Notes: generated by a model not told the origin, from the letters alone. A stretch of DNA of 64,000 bases from Sulfuricella sp035530375 (GCA_035530375.1 DATKUY010000057.1:1-64000), one strand, 5' to 3'. Positions 34,056-43,629 are shown, counted from the stretch's first letter. Made by a program: numbers and translations.

Positions 34056-36338
34056 ATGCCTTCCAGCTTACTGATCGTCGAATCCCCCTCCAAAGCCAAG
34101 ACTTTGAAAAAATATCTCGGCAAAGATTTCGAGATTCTCGCCTCCTATGGCCATGTGCGCGACTTGGTTCCGAAGCAGGGAGCGGTTGATACCGAACACG
34201 ACTTCAAGATGAAGTATCAGTTGATCGAACGCAATTCCAAGCACGTCGACGCGATTATCAAAGCGGTGAAACTCGCCGATAACATCTTTCTGGCGACCGA
34301 CCCGGATCGCGAAGGCGAAGCGATTGCATGGCATCTCACGGAAATACTGAAGTCCAAGAAGCTGCTAGCCAAGAAGGTCGTGAAGCGCGTGGTTTTTCAT
34401 GAAATCACCGAGTCTGCGGTGCAGGCGGCCGTCGCCAATCCGCGCGACATCCTTATGCCGCTGGTCAATGCCCAGCAGGCAAGGAGGGCGCTCGATTACC
34501 TGGTCGGCTTCAACCTTTCGCCGCTGCTATGGCGCAAGATTCGCCGCGGCCTTTCCGCCGGCAGGGTGCAAAGCCCCGCGCTAAGATTGATTTGCGAACG
34601 CGAGATGGCCATCAATTCGTTCGTCTCGCAGGAATACTGGAGCGTCCATTTCGATACCCATAAGGCCAAGCAGAAATTTTCCGCCAAACTGTTCCAGCAC
34701 AAGGGGGAAAAACTGGATCAGTTCAGTATCAGCACAGAGTCCGCACAAGCAAAAATCATCCAGTATCTGTCCGAAAAATCCGGCAATCAGGCGACGGTTG
34801 TCAAAGTCGACAAGAAGCGCAAGCAACGCCAGCCCACGGCACCCTTCACGACCTCCACACTACAGCAAGAGGCCGTGCGCAAACTCGGCTTCACCACAGA
34901 TCGTGCCATGCGCATTGCGCAGCAACTTTACGAAGGGGTGGACACCGGAGGTGGAGCAGTTGGCCTGATTACCTATATGCGTACCGACTCGGTCAATCTC
35001 GCCAACGAAGCCCTAGACGAGATCCGCGACTATATCAGCGCCAAGTTCGAACCGGACTATCTACCCAAAGCGCCGGTCCAGTACAAGAACAAATCCAAGA
35101 ACGCGCAGGAAGCGCACGAAGCGATTCGACCGACCTCGATCCTGCGCACGCCGGATAACGTGCGCTCTTTCCTCTCCGCCGATCAGATCAAGCTTTATGA
35201 AATGATCTGGAAGCGCACCCTGGCCTGCCAGATGAGCCCCGCAAAATTCGACACCGTCAGCCTTGATCTTGCGGTTGTAGACGAGAGCACGCTGTTTCGC
35301 GCAAGCGGCCAGACCCTGGTTTTTCCCGGTTTTATCGCGGTCTACCTGGAAAGTGAGGATGACCAGGAAGAGGAGGACGAAAGTAAACTTCCTCCTCTGG
35401 AGGCCGGCGACCAGGTTCCCTTGGACAAGCTGTATGGCGAACAACATTTCACCCAGCCGCCTCCTCGCTACACCGAAGCCAGCCTGGTCAAGACGCTGGA
35501 AGAGTACGGCATCGGACGCCCCTCGACCTACGCCAGCATCATCTCGACACTGCAGGCGCGGGAATACGTGCTGCTCGACAAGAAGCGTTTTTTCTCTACC
35601 GATGTCGGTACGGTGGTCAACAAATTCCTCACTGAGCATTTCGCACGTTATGTCGACTACGACTTTACGGCCAAGCTCGAAGACCAGCTCGATATTATCG
35701 CCAACGATGCAAAGGAATGGATACCGGTGCTGGCGGATTTCTGGAAAGGCTTCAGCAAGCAAATTGAGGAAAAAAAGAATATCGAGCGTAAGGACCTTAC
35801 CCACGAGCAACTCGACGAAGCCTGCCCAAAATGCGGCAAGCCATTATCGGTGCGACTGGGCAAACGAGGGAAATTCGTCGGTTGCAGCGGCTACCCGGAA
35901 TGCGACTACACTCGCAGCATGGACGGTGAGGTCACGCCCGATGAGCCGGTGGTGGTGGAAGGACGGTTATGCCCAAAATGCGGCAGTCCGCTGCATGTTA
36001 AGTCCGGCCAATATGGCAAGTTCATCGGCTGCTCTGCCTACCCCAAGTGCAAATTCCTTGAACCCCTGGAAAAACCCAGGGATTCCGGGGTAATCTGCCC
36101 GGAGTGCAAAAAAGGCAGCCTGATTGAGCGCAAAAGCCGTTATGGCAAGATGTTCTATTCCTGTAACACTTACCCGGATTGTAAATATGCGGTCTGGAAC
36201 CCGCCGATCGCGGAACCCTGCCCGAAATGCGGCTGGCCGGTGCTGACTATCAAGACGACGAAACGCCGGGGCACCGAAAAGGTTTGTCCGCAGAAGGAAT
36301 GTGGATTTGTCGAGCAGGTTGCTGTTGCCGACGAATAG
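34056..36338 (+). CDS. topA: DNA topoisomerase I
   Basis: This 760-residue type IA topoisomerase relaxes negative supercoils. The TOPRIM domain starts SSLLIVESPSKAKTLKKYL, with DPDREGEAIAWHL carrying the metal acidic residues. The catalytic tyrosine is in VGLITYMRTDSVNLA. The C-terminus has four Cys4 zinc ribbons (CPKCGKPLS, CPKCGSPLH, CPECKKGSL and CPKCGWPVL). The ATG at 34056 with GAGAG just upstream is preferred to an in-frame TTG 12 bp earlier. It ends the LysM-dprA-smg-topA run at a shared terminator. Confidence 0.97.
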   Translation: MPSSLLIVESPSKAKTLKKYLGKDFEILASYGHVRDLVPKQGAVDTEHDFKMKYQLIERNSKHVDAIIKAVKLADNIFLATDPDREGEAIAWHLTEILKSKKLLAKKVVKRVVFHEITESAVQAAVANPRDILMPLVNAQQARRALDYLVGFNLSPLLWRKIRRGLSAGRVQSPALRLICEREMAINSFVSQEYWSVHFDTHKAKQKFSAKLFQHKGEKLDQFSISTESAQAKIIQYLSEKSGNQATVVKVDKKRKQRQPTAPFTTSTLQQEAVRKLGFTTDRAMRIAQQLYEGVDTGGGAVGLITYMRTDSVNLANEALDEIRDYISAKFEPDYLPKAPVQYKNKSKNAQEAHEAIRPTSILRTPDNVRSFLSADQIKLYEMIWKRTLACQMSPAKFDTVSLDLAVVDESTLFRASGQTLVFPGFIAVYLESEDDQEEEDESKLPPLEAGDQVPLDKLYGEQHFTQPPPRYTEASLVKTLEEYGIGRPSTYASIISTLQAREYVLLDKKRFFSTDVGTVVNKFLTEHFARYVDYDFTAKLEDQLDIIANDAKEWIPVLADFWKGFSKQIEEKKNIERKDLTHEQLDEACPKCGKPLSVRLGKRGKFVGCSGYPECDYTRSMDGEVTPDEPVVVEGRLCPKCGSPLHVKSGQYGKFIGCSAYPKCKFLEPLEKPRDSGVICPECKKGSLIERKSRYGKMFYSCNTYPDCKYAVWNPPIAEPCPKCGWPVLTIKTTKRRGTEKVCPQKECGFVEQVAVADE

Positions 36339-36364
36339 CGCAAGGCTTTAAACCGTACGAGCAT

Positions 36365-36391
36365 AAAAAGGGGCATTTAAGCCCCTTTTTT
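36365..36391. terminator. Bidirectional terminator between topA and efp
   Basis: The stem AAAAAGGGGC / GCCCCTTTTT with an ATTTAA loop has a T-run on both strands. It lies between the convergent genes topA and efp and can serve both. Confidence 0.93.
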
Positions 36392-36420
36392 ATTACTTTG
36401 CCGTTTCTATTATTCAGGCA

Positions 36421-36981
36421 TCAGGCCGCGATGCGGCGCTTGAATTCGCCCGTCCTGGTGTCGATCTCAATCTTGTCGCCGATTTCGCAGAACAGCGCGA
36501 CAGGCAACTCAAAACCGGTAGCAACTTTCGCCGGTTTCATCACCTTGCCGGAGGAGTCACCGCGAACAGCCGGTTCGGTATAGACGATTTCGCGGACGAC
36601 CGTCGTCGGCAGATCAACGGAGATCGCCTTGTCCTGGTAGAAAACTACTTCGCAGGGCATATTGTCCTCGAGGTAGTTGATGGCATCACCAAGATTTTCC
36701 TGTTCAACTTCGTACTGGTTGTAATCTGCGTCCAAGAAAACATACATCGGATCCGCAAAGTACGAATAAGTTACCTCTTTGCGCTCAAGCAATACTACTT
36801 CGAACTTGTCATCCGCACGGTACACAGCCTCACTGGCGGAATCGGTAAGGAGGTTCTTCATTTTCATCTTGACTACTGATGCATTGCGGCCGGACTTGGT
36901 GTAATCTGCTTTGAGCACGACCATAGGGTTTTTGCCGATCATTATTACATTGCCTGGACGGACTTCCTGTGCGGTTTTCAT
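36421..36981 (-). CDS. efp: Translation elongation factor P
   Basis: This 186-residue EF-P relieves ribosome stalling at polyproline stretches. It has three beta-barrel domains. The tip residue of domain I is R32 (TKSGRNAS), the residue that is rhamnosylated in EarP-type organisms instead of the lysine modified by EpmA/YmdB systems. The earP gene lies 50 bp upstream, which matches. The C-terminus ends KIEIDTRTGEFKRRIAA, typical for the family. Confidence 0.98.
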   Translation of the reverse strand: MKTAQEVRPGNVIMIGKNPMVVLKADYTKSGRNASVVKMKMKNLLTDSASEAVYRADDKFEVVLLERKEVTYSYFADPMYVFLDADYNQYEVEQENLGDAINYLEDNMPCEVVFYQDKAISVDLPTTVVREIVYTEPAVRGDSSGKVMKPAKVATGFELPVALFCEIGDKIEIDTRTGEFKRRIAA

Positions 36982-37031
36982 GGCTCTTCCTACAGAATTA
37001 ATTTAAGGTTGACGCGATAATAAAAAGCTGG

Positions 37032-38231
37032 CTATTTTAACTTACTATTGCAAAATTTCACCAAATTTGTTGCTAAATCTTCTTTTTCTGCCAGTTTGCC
37101 GGCCCAATCGCGAGCGTGGTTTTCCAGCTCGGCGCGGTGCGCCCATAGATTTTTCCAGTCCATTCCGCCCGCCTCACCCCGATTCCACTTTTCCGTAAAT
37201 TCACGCAACATCTCTGCCACACCACGTGACAGGCCAACACAATACCGCCCCAGAAACGATTTCAGTTTGGGCCAATGCGCACCTTCCTGTTGCGGATAAA
37301 TCTGCCAGGCCATCGGCCGTGCCGCCAGCTGTGCCCGAACAAAGGAGTCTTCTCCCCGCACAAAGTTAAAGTCGCATGCCCACAGGAGTTTGTCGTAAGT
37401 ATCCTGTTCAAGAAAAGGTAAAACCCAGACCATAAGACGGCCTTTTTTGAAAAAGTTCCCTGGGACCAAGTGCGGATGGCCGAAAAACAACTCGATTTGC
37501 TTCGTCGCAATTCCCTCAGGAACTATGCACACAACCGGAGTTTCGGCTTCGGCCCAGCCTGAAAACAGATTGCTGACAGCCTTGTTTTCATAACAGAAAA
37601 GGGAAATTCGCGTTTCTTCCTTTTCTGGCGCGGGAAGATCAATCTCCCGCCAGAATTCATCTTTAAGGCGCGCATTCGATTGGAAATCGCGACGTCGATT
37701 TGATAGTCCATTTTCAGCCAGCAAACCACCCGTGCCAGATGAAAAACCCGGGAAAAAGAAATGCTTGGTCAGGGGTAACTGCGGATGGGGAGAGACAAGG
37801 CCATGGTGGCTGTCAACCCATTCCTCGGCGCTCAGATACTCTAGATTGATCCAGACCCGCCTGCGGTCATTCTTGGTGGCCATCGCCTCAACATAGGCAG
37901 TCGGCAATTTGCAGCCAAAGGCCTCTATCACGACATCCGCAGGTTCTACGTCGGCCAAGGCGTCAGTCCATTGCCTTATTTCCACGCCCCGGGAATACTG
38001 TATCGGCGATAGCGGATCAATCTCCGAACAAATCTTCTGAAAGCTTGTCAAGCTGTCCGTCCAGAGACGGACATAGAGGTGGTGTTCAGCGGTAAGCTGG
38101 CGGGCAAGCCGCCAGCAGACGCCAATGTCGCCGTAGTTGTCGACTACGGCACTGAAAATGTCCCATCTTGCGCGGGCATCGTCAGATGTCGAGGTTTCTT
38201 GCTCCAAGCGCATTGGTTTCGATAAAGGCAC
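37032..38231 (-). CDS. earP: EF-P arginine rhamnosyltransferase EarP
   Basis: This EarP, of up to 399 residues, uses dTDP-L-rhamnose to rhamnosylate R32 of EF-P. The N-terminal signature WDIFSAVVDNYGDIGVCWRL includes the conserved acidic residues, and the C-terminal nucleotide-binding stretch is visible (CDFNFVRGEDSFVRAQ). Family members usually start close to WDIF, about 20 residues after the first ATG used here. That ATG, and one at 38213, lie inside the gyrB 3' end, so the true start is uncertain. The pairing with EF-P carrying R32 gives strong support. Confidence 0.94.
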   Translation of the reverse strand: MPLSKPMRLEQETSTSDDARARWDIFSAVVDNYGDIGVCWRLARQLTAEHHLYVRLWTDSLTSFQKICSEIDPLSPIQYSRGVEIRQWTDALADVEPADVVIEAFGCKLPTAYVEAMATKNDRRRVWINLEYLSAEEWVDSHHGLVSPHPQLPLTKHFFFPGFSSGTGGLLAENGLSNRRRDFQSNARLKDEFWREIDLPAPEKEETRISLFCYENKAVSNLFSGWAEAETPVVCIVPEGIATKQIELFFGHPHLVPGNFFKKGRLMVWVLPFLEQDTYDKLLWACDFNFVRGEDSFVRAQLAARPMAWQIYPQQEGAHWPKLKSFLGRYCVGLSRGVAEMLREFTEKWNRGEAGGMDWKNLWAHRAELENHARDWAGKLAEKEDLATNLVKFCNSKLK

Positions 38232-40572
38232 GGCGCGGCTCGACCTGATCGCCCATCAGGGTGGTAAAAATCTCGTCCGCAGTTATCACGTCTTCGATTT
38301 GCACCCGGAGCAGCCGTCTTACCTGAGGGTCCATCGTTGTTTCCCATAGCTGTTCCGGGTTCATTTCCCCCAGCCCTTTGTAGCGTTGAATACCCAGGCC
38401 ACGTTTTACTTCTTGCAGCAACCAGTCCATTGCTTCCTTGAACTCGCTGACCGGCTGGCTGCGTTCTCCGCGCCGGATAATGGCTCCTTTTTTCAGCAAG
38501 CCCTGCAACACTTGGGCTGTCTTTATTAGCTGCGCGTAATCTCCGCTCTGCAGAAAGTCATGATCCAGGTAGCTAAGCCGCAGATTACCATGCTGCATCT
38601 TGCCGATTTTCAGGCGGCAGCGTTCGCTCGATTCATCGTAGTCGGCTGAAACGGTGTACAGCTTATTAGCCAAGGCTTTTTTCAGTTTCTCGGCGCTCGC
38701 ATTTGCACTCGATATGTCGCTCAGATCCAGAGTTACATTTTTTAGTAGCGCATGCAACACCGGTTCCGCGATTATGCGGCTTAGGCGCTCAATTATCGCC
38801 TCGGCCAGAAGATATTCCTTTGCGACTTCTTCAAGAGCTGCCTTGCTGATGGGCTCTTTCCCGCCCTCGGTAATCAGCTCCGCTTCACTCATTGCCATTT
38901 GCAGCATATATTGCTTCAGCTCGTGATCATCTTTCAGGTAGCGTTCCTGTTTGCCGTGCTTGACTTTATACAAAGGGGGTTGGGCGATGTAAATATGGCC
39001 CCGCTCCACCAGTTCGGGCATCTGGCGATAAAAAAAGGTAAGCAGTAATGTGCGTATGTGGGAGCCGTCAACATCCGCATCCGTCATGATAATGATTCGA
39101 TGATAACGCAACTTTTCCGGCGAATATTCATCCTTGCCGATACCCGTACCCAGAGCAACGATTAGCGTCGCTATTTCCTGGGATGACACCAACCGGTCAA
39201 AACGTGCGCGCTCGACGTTTAGAATCTTTCCTTTTAGAGGCAAAATCGCCTGAAATTTTCTATCCCGACCTTGTTTTGCCGAACCGCCAGCAGAATCACC
39301 CTCTACCAGATAAATTTCGGATAAAGCCGGGTCTTTTTCCTGGCAATCCGCGAGTTTTCCCGGTAAACCCATTCCATCCAGCACGCCCTTGCGACGAGTC
39401 ATCTCGCGCGCCTTGCGGGCTGCCTCACGGGCGCGGGCTGCATCAAGTATTTTTCCGCAAATAATCTTGGAATCTATGGGATTCTCAAGCAAATACTCAG
39501 AAAGCTTGGTTGTAACGACTTCCTGTACAACTGGCATTACTTCGGACGAGACCAGTTTTTCCTTGGTTTGCGAAGAAAATTTTGGTTCCGGCACCTTGAC
39601 TGACAAAACACAGGTCAGTCCCTCGCGCATATCATCGCCAGCGGTTTCGACTTTTGCCTTCTTTGCCAGCTCATTTTGTTCGATGTAATTGTTAAGGGTG
39701 CGGGTTAGCGCGTTGCGCAACCCTGTTAAATGTGCGCCCCCATCGCGCTGCGGAATATTATTTGTAAAACATTGAACTGTTTCCTGATATGAATCGTTCC
39801 ATTGCATCGCCACTTCTACCGTTATCCCGTCTTTTTCCCCCTGCGCGTAAAATATTTTGGGATGAAGAACCGACTTGCTGCGGTTTATATATTCGACAAA
39901 CCCCTTAACTCCTCCACTGAATGCAAAGTTATCGCTCTTTCCGCTACGTTGGTCGACCAGCTCAATACGCACGCCATTATTAAGGAATGATAATTCTCGC
40001 AGGCGCTTGGCTAAAATTTCATAATGAAATTCGACCGAACCAAAAATTTCTTCGTCTGCCATGAAATGCACGTCTGTACCATGTTTTTCTGTTTGGCCAA
40101 GTAATTTAATGGGTTCTATCGCTGCGCCGCGCCTGAATTCAAGAGCATGCATATTTCCATCCCTGCGTATGGTCAGTTTCAACCACTTTGACAATGCGTT
40201 GACGCAAGACACCCCTACTCCATGTAAGCCGCCTGAAACTTTGTAGGAATTGCTATCAAACTTGCCGCCTGCATGCAGTTCGGTCATAACAATTTCAGCA
40301 GCAGATCGCTTGAATTCGTCATCTTCTTTAATTCCTGTCGGAATCCCGCGGCCATTGTCATGCACGCTGATCGAATTATCCGGATGGATAACCACTTTGA
40401 TGTCGTCGCAATATCCCCCGAGCGCCTCATCTATAGCGTTATCCACCACCTCGAATACCATGTGGTGTAATCCCGAGCCGTCACTGGTATCGCCTATGTA
40501 CATGCCGGGGCGTTTACGCACCGCCTCCAGGCCCTTCAATATTTTAATGCTATCGGAAGTATATTCAGCCAT
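38182..40572 (-). CDS. gyrB: DNA gyrase subunit B
   Basis: This 796-residue gyrase B is the ATPase and TOPRIM subunit that introduces negative supercoils. The GHKL ATPase is at the N-terminus (DNAIDEALGGYCDDI, DNGRGIP and GLHGVGVSCVNALS). The TOPRIM part shows LVEGDSAGGSAKQGRDR and MTDADVDGSHIRTLLL, and the C-terminal tail RYKGLGEMNPEQLWETTMDP is intact. It follows dnaN after 35 bp that contain a parS-like palindrome. Its end overlaps the annotated earP start. Confidence 0.98.
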   Translation of the reverse strand: MAEYTSDSIKILKGLEAVRKRPGMYIGDTSDGSGLHHMVFEVVDNAIDEALGGYCDDIKVVIHPDNSISVHDNGRGIPTGIKEDDEFKRSAAEIVMTELHAGGKFDSNSYKVSGGLHGVGVSCVNALSKWLKLTIRRDGNMHALEFRRGAAIEPIKLLGQTEKHGTDVHFMADEEIFGSVEFHYEILAKRLRELSFLNNGVRIELVDQRSGKSDNFAFSGGVKGFVEYINRSKSVLHPKIFYAQGEKDGITVEVAMQWNDSYQETVQCFTNNIPQRDGGAHLTGLRNALTRTLNNYIEQNELAKKAKVETAGDDMREGLTCVLSVKVPEPKFSSQTKEKLVSSEVMPVVQEVVTTKLSEYLLENPIDSKIICGKILDAARAREAARKAREMTRRKGVLDGMGLPGKLADCQEKDPALSEIYLVEGDSAGGSAKQGRDRKFQAILPLKGKILNVERARFDRLVSSQEIATLIVALGTGIGKDEYSPEKLRYHRIIIMTDADVDGSHIRTLLLTFFYRQMPELVERGHIYIAQPPLYKVKHGKQERYLKDDHELKQYMLQMAMSEAELITEGGKEPISKAALEEVAKEYLLAEAIIERLSRIIAEPVLHALLKNVTLDLSDISSANASAEKLKKALANKLYTVSADYDESSERCRLKIGKMQHGNLRLSYLDHDFLQSGDYAQLIKTAQVLQGLLKKGAIIRRGERSQPVSEFKEAMDWLLQEVKRGLGIQRYKGLGEMNPEQLWETTMDPQVRRLLRVQIEDVITADEIFTTLMGDQVEPRRAFIETNALGARNLDI

Positions 40573-40580
40573 TATTTGTA

Positions 40581-40596
40581 GGTTCCACGTGAAACA
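40581..40596. promoter_or_regulatory. parS-like ParB binding site between dnaN and gyrB
   Basis: The palindrome-like GGTTCCACGTGAAACA matches 14 of 16 positions of the chromosomal parS consensus TGTTTCACGTGAAACA. It sits in the 35-bp gap between dnaN and gyrB, about 3 kb from the dnaA/rpmH origin region. A ParB homologue is encoded at 50729-51583. Confidence 0.85.
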
Positions 40597-40607
40597 ATTT
40601 TTTTGAT

Positions 40608-41729
40608 TTAGATGCGCATGGGCATAACAACATATTTAAAACATTCATGCCCCGGAACGGTAAATAATCCACTACTATTAGCGTCGCCAAAAGAAAGAAC
40701 GATGGATTCGTCACCCAGATTAGTTAATACATCCAACAGGTAATTAACATTAAATCCGATATCCAGCGGATTGCCAGCATAGTCAACTTCGATTTCTTCT
40801 TGTGCTTCCTCTTGTTCATTGTTATTGCAAATAATACGCAAACTATTTTGCGTCAGAACCAACCTGACACCCCTGAATTTTTCATTGGAAAGAATGGATG
40901 CGCGTTGTAAAGATTGCAACAGGAGAATTCTGTTAATCAGCATCTGGTTTTGATAGCCAGATGGAATAACCCGGTTGTAATCAGGAAATTTACCTTCGAC
41001 AATTTTTGACACCAAAACGATATTTTCAAAGGAAAAGCGGGTCTGATTTTGCCCAATCTCAATTGTCACTTCATCATCATTATCGCCAAGCAATTTAATC
41101 AATTCTATTACGGTCTTACGCGGCAATATCACTTCTTGAGGAAAATCTCCTGAAGTTTCATCAGTTTTTTCCAGTGGGAAACAAGCCATACCAAGACGAT
41201 GTCCGTCTGTAGAAACGACTCGAAGAAGGTTAGTATCCACAACCAGTAGCAAGCCATTCAAATAATATCGGATATCTTGCTGCGCCATTGCATACTGAAC
41301 TTGATTCAGTAAGTTTCTCAATATTTTTTGACTGATTTTAATGCACGTCTTCTTTTCACCAGTCAGCACCAATTTAGGAAAATCATTGGCGGGTAAGGTT
41401 TGCAAGTTAAACCGGCTTTTTCCAACCTTGATTTGCAATCTTGTCTCGTCATTTTCTAAGTATATTTGCGAACTTTCTGGAAATGCACGACAAATATCCT
41501 GGAGTTTCTTGGCAGCGGCGGTAATAGAGAAATCTGGCAAATCATCTTGGCAAACGGATGTAGCAGTAATCTGTATTTCCAAATCAGTTGCTATTACAGA
41601 TAAGGTTTCTCCATTTTTTTCAATAAGAACATTGGAAAGAATGGGAAGCGTATGGCGTTTTTCCACAATACCTATTACAGCTTGAAGTGGTTTTAGAAGT
41701 GCATCTCTGTTTGTTTGTATTAATAACAT
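40608..41729 (-). CDS. dnaN: DNA polymerase III beta subunit (sliding clamp)
   Basis: This 373-residue beta clamp holds DNA polymerases on the template. Three DnaN domains span the protein: MLLIQTNRDALLKPLQAVIG begins the first, and the C-terminal PGHECFKYVVMPMRI carries the conserved peptide-pocket MPMRI end. It lies between dnaA (187 bp upstream) and gyrB, in the canonical dnaA-dnaN-gyrB order without recF. Codon use is noticeably AT-richer than in flanking regions. Confidence 0.98.
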   Translation of the reverse strand: MLLIQTNRDALLKPLQAVIGIVEKRHTLPILSNVLIEKNGETLSVIATDLEIQITATSVCQDDLPDFSITAAAKKLQDICRAFPESSQIYLENDETRLQIKVGKSRFNLQTLPANDFPKLVLTGEKKTCIKISQKILRNLLNQVQYAMAQQDIRYYLNGLLLVVDTNLLRVVSTDGHRLGMACFPLEKTDETSGDFPQEVILPRKTVIELIKLLGDNDDEVTIEIGQNQTRFSFENIVLVSKIVEGKFPDYNRVIPSGYQNQMLINRILLLQSLQRASILSNEKFRGVRLVLTQNSLRIICNNNEQEEAQEEIEVDYAGNPLDIGFNVNYLLDVLTNLGDESIVLSFGDANSSGLFTVPGHECFKYVVMPMRI

Positions 41730-41916
41730 ATATATATTCCTAATACTAAATAATAAGCCGTATCCAATATCTGTATAATTTTAAATTATCTTTAATAATT
41801 AGTTTGTTGAGTAACCATAAAGCTTGTGGATAAGACTACTTGAGTTGATGGATAAATTGGGTATCAAAGTTGGTCAGTAGTAAAAATATAATTTATAAAC
41901 ATTAAATCCACATGGT
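41730..41916. other. AT-rich dnaA-dnaN intergenic region with DnaA boxes
   Basis: These 187 bases are very AT-rich. A consensus DnaA box (minus-strand TTATCCACA) is at 41825-41833, with 7-of-9 matches at 41847-41855 and 41904-41912. The stretch 41881-41907 is almost entirely A/T and could be an unwinding element. It may be part of oriC or a dnaN regulatory region. Confidence 0.55.
41825..41833 (-). promoter_or_regulatory. Consensus DnaA box
   Basis: TGTGGATAA on the plus strand is a perfect minus-strand TTATCCACA box in the dnaA-dnaN gap. Confidence 0.8.
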
Positions 41917-43248
41917 TTAGCTACGTAAAATTTGCAACAGTATTTCAAAATCGCGGCTTATAGCTGAATCTAAATTTTTTAATTCGGTAATTTTTTTGCA
42001 TGCATGTATGACTGTTGAATGATCCCGTCCCCCAAATGCCTCACCGATTTCCGGATAACTAAGTTGTGTAAGTTCTTTTGCCAGTGACATGGCAATCTGC
42101 CTGGGCCGAGCGACATTTCTTGAACGTTTCGGAGAAAACATTTCAGCGACTTTGATTTTATAGTAATCCGCGACTGTTTTTTGAATATTATCCAGTGAAA
42201 CCTGTCGGTTTTGAACGGCAAGAAGATCTTTTAGGGCTTCTTTCGCCAACTCTAGGTTTACGGGGTGATTCGTAAAACGGGAATAGGCTAGAACACGTTT
42301 GAGAGCGCCTTCCAATTCTCGGACATTGGACCTAATTTGCTTGGCAATGAAAAAAGCGACCTCTTCTTGTAATTTTATCTCTTCGGCTAAGGCTTTCTTC
42401 AACAGGATAGCTACGCGCATTTCCAGTTCAGGGGGTTCAATAGCAACAGTCAGTCCCCAACCAAAACGAGAGATAAGCCTATCCTCCATGCCGGATATTT
42501 CTCTTGGGAATGTGTCACAAGTAATGATGACCTGCTTGTGTGACTCTATCAATGCATTGAAAGCATAAAAAAATTCTTCCTGGGTACGATTTTTTCCGGC
42601 AAAGAACTGAATGTCATCAATCAATAGCAGATCGAGGGAGTGGTAATAGCGCTTAAATTCATCAAAAGTCTTGTGCTGGTAAGCGCGTACTACATCTGAG
42701 ACATAACGTTCAGCATGTAAGTAGCTAATTTTGGCTTTGCTGTTTTGCTCTTGTACCAGGTTGCCGATAGCCTGAATTAAATGTGTTTTACCTAACCCCA
42801 CCCCGCCATAAACGAAAAGCGGGTTGTAAGCGGCGCCGGGATTCTCTGCAATCTGTATGGCGGCGGCCCGCGCAAGCTGGTTGGCTTTTCCGGTTACAAA
42901 ATTTGAAAAGGTAAATAACGGATTGAGACGCGACGGATCGGTCTTGGTTCGTTGCAGTGCGGGTGCGACCGTAATTGTTGGTGTCGGAGTTGCAACGTTA
43001 TTTTCAACAGCATTATTGGGCTGAGAAAGCACCAGTGATAATGGCGCGGAAAAATATTCTTCTGCCATTTTTTCTATGCGCCCCAGAAATTTGTCTTTGA
43101 TCCATTGCAGAATAAAGCGATTTGGGGCAATCAGTCGCGGTGCGCCATCCAGGATGTCAAATTTGAGCGGTTTAATCCATGTATTGAATTGCTGTGGGGG
43201 CAACTCTTCTTTAAGATTATTTACGCAATCAAGCCAAAAACTTTCCAT
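41917..43248 (-). CDS. dnaA: Chromosomal replication initiator DnaA
   Basis: This 443-residue DnaA opens the origin. Domain I is at the N-terminus (SFWLDCVNNLKEELPPQQFN), a variable linker lies at about 95-105, and the AAA+ domain III has Walker A VYGGVGLGKTHLIQAIGN and Walker B LLLIDDIQFFAGK. Domain IV carries the DnaA signature for box binding (REIGEAFGGRDHSTVIHA-like; here YPEIGEAFGGRDHSTVIHA). It is divergent from rpmH, the classic arrangement at a bacterial origin. Confidence 0.98.
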   Translation of the reverse strand: MESFWLDCVNNLKEELPPQQFNTWIKPLKFDILDGAPRLIAPNRFILQWIKDKFLGRIEKMAEEYFSAPLSLVLSQPNNAVENNVATPTPTITVAPALQRTKTDPSRLNPLFTFSNFVTGKANQLARAAAIQIAENPGAAYNPLFVYGGVGLGKTHLIQAIGNLVQEQNSKAKISYLHAERYVSDVVRAYQHKTFDEFKRYYHSLDLLLIDDIQFFAGKNRTQEEFFYAFNALIESHKQVIITCDTFPREISGMEDRLISRFGWGLTVAIEPPELEMRVAILLKKALAEEIKLQEEVAFFIAKQIRSNVRELEGALKRVLAYSRFTNHPVNLELAKEALKDLLAVQNRQVSLDNIQKTVADYYKIKVAEMFSPKRSRNVARPRQIAMSLAKELTQLSYPEIGEAFGGRDHSTVIHACKKITELKNLDSAISRDFEILLQILRS

Positions 43249-43532
43249 TGGGGAATTTAAAAAACATCCAGAAGTTATTTGTTGAGATGGTTTCGGTTGG
43301 GTATTTTGAAGAAACGACCCTAAAAAATATCACGCGGCTATAGCATTTGTCCTCTAGCATGAAGCGTCATTTGAGCATTTTTAAGACAAGCGAGTCGGGA
43401 CAAAGTCAGAAAGCCAAATATCGAAGACCCTGATAGGATTGCGACGCATCCCATGATATTAATTGAGGCAGCTTCTTGGTGGCAGGAGGAATGCCTGTAA
43501 CACCTAATACATTCTATCCGCTTTATATAAAC

Positions 43533-43541
43533 TTATCCACA
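43533..43541 (+). promoter_or_regulatory. Consensus DnaA box
   Basis: A perfect TTATCCACA lies 97 bases upstream of rpmH in the probable origin region. Confidence 0.82.
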
Positions 43542-43562
43542 AGGTGGGCGGATAAAAACAGT

Positions 43563-43592
43563 TTGACAAAAACACCTTAAAGGTAGTCTAAT
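43563..43592 (+). promoter_or_regulatory. rpmH promoter
   Basis: A perfect -35 TTGACA (43563-43568) and a -10 TCTAAT (43587-43592) are spaced by 18 bases. The start would be about 30 bases before the rpmH ATG. It lies just after the DnaA box, so DnaA may influence it. Confidence 0.7.
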
Positions 43593-43629
43593 CCATGGTT
43601 TTGGCTTAAACAAGATATTGGGGTAAAAA

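Larger units (their letters stand above)
43249..43629. other. dnaA/rpmH divergent region, probable oriC
   Basis: These 381 bases separate divergent dnaA and rpmH. A perfect DnaA box (43533-43541) and a 7-of-9 box on the other strand (43547-43555) sit near the AT-rich stretch 43501-43535. The rpmH promoter follows at 43563. Gene direction switches here from minus to plus for the core replication and translation genes, which is the usual sign of an origin. The rest of the stretch (43260-43480) shows no gene. Confidence 0.65.

Noticed and set aside
43491..43580. A 29-codon open frame with AGGAGGA directly in front of its ATG in the origin region
   Set aside because: The purine-rich site touches the ATG with no spacing, the frame runs through the DnaA box and the rpmH -35, and the product is not recognisable.
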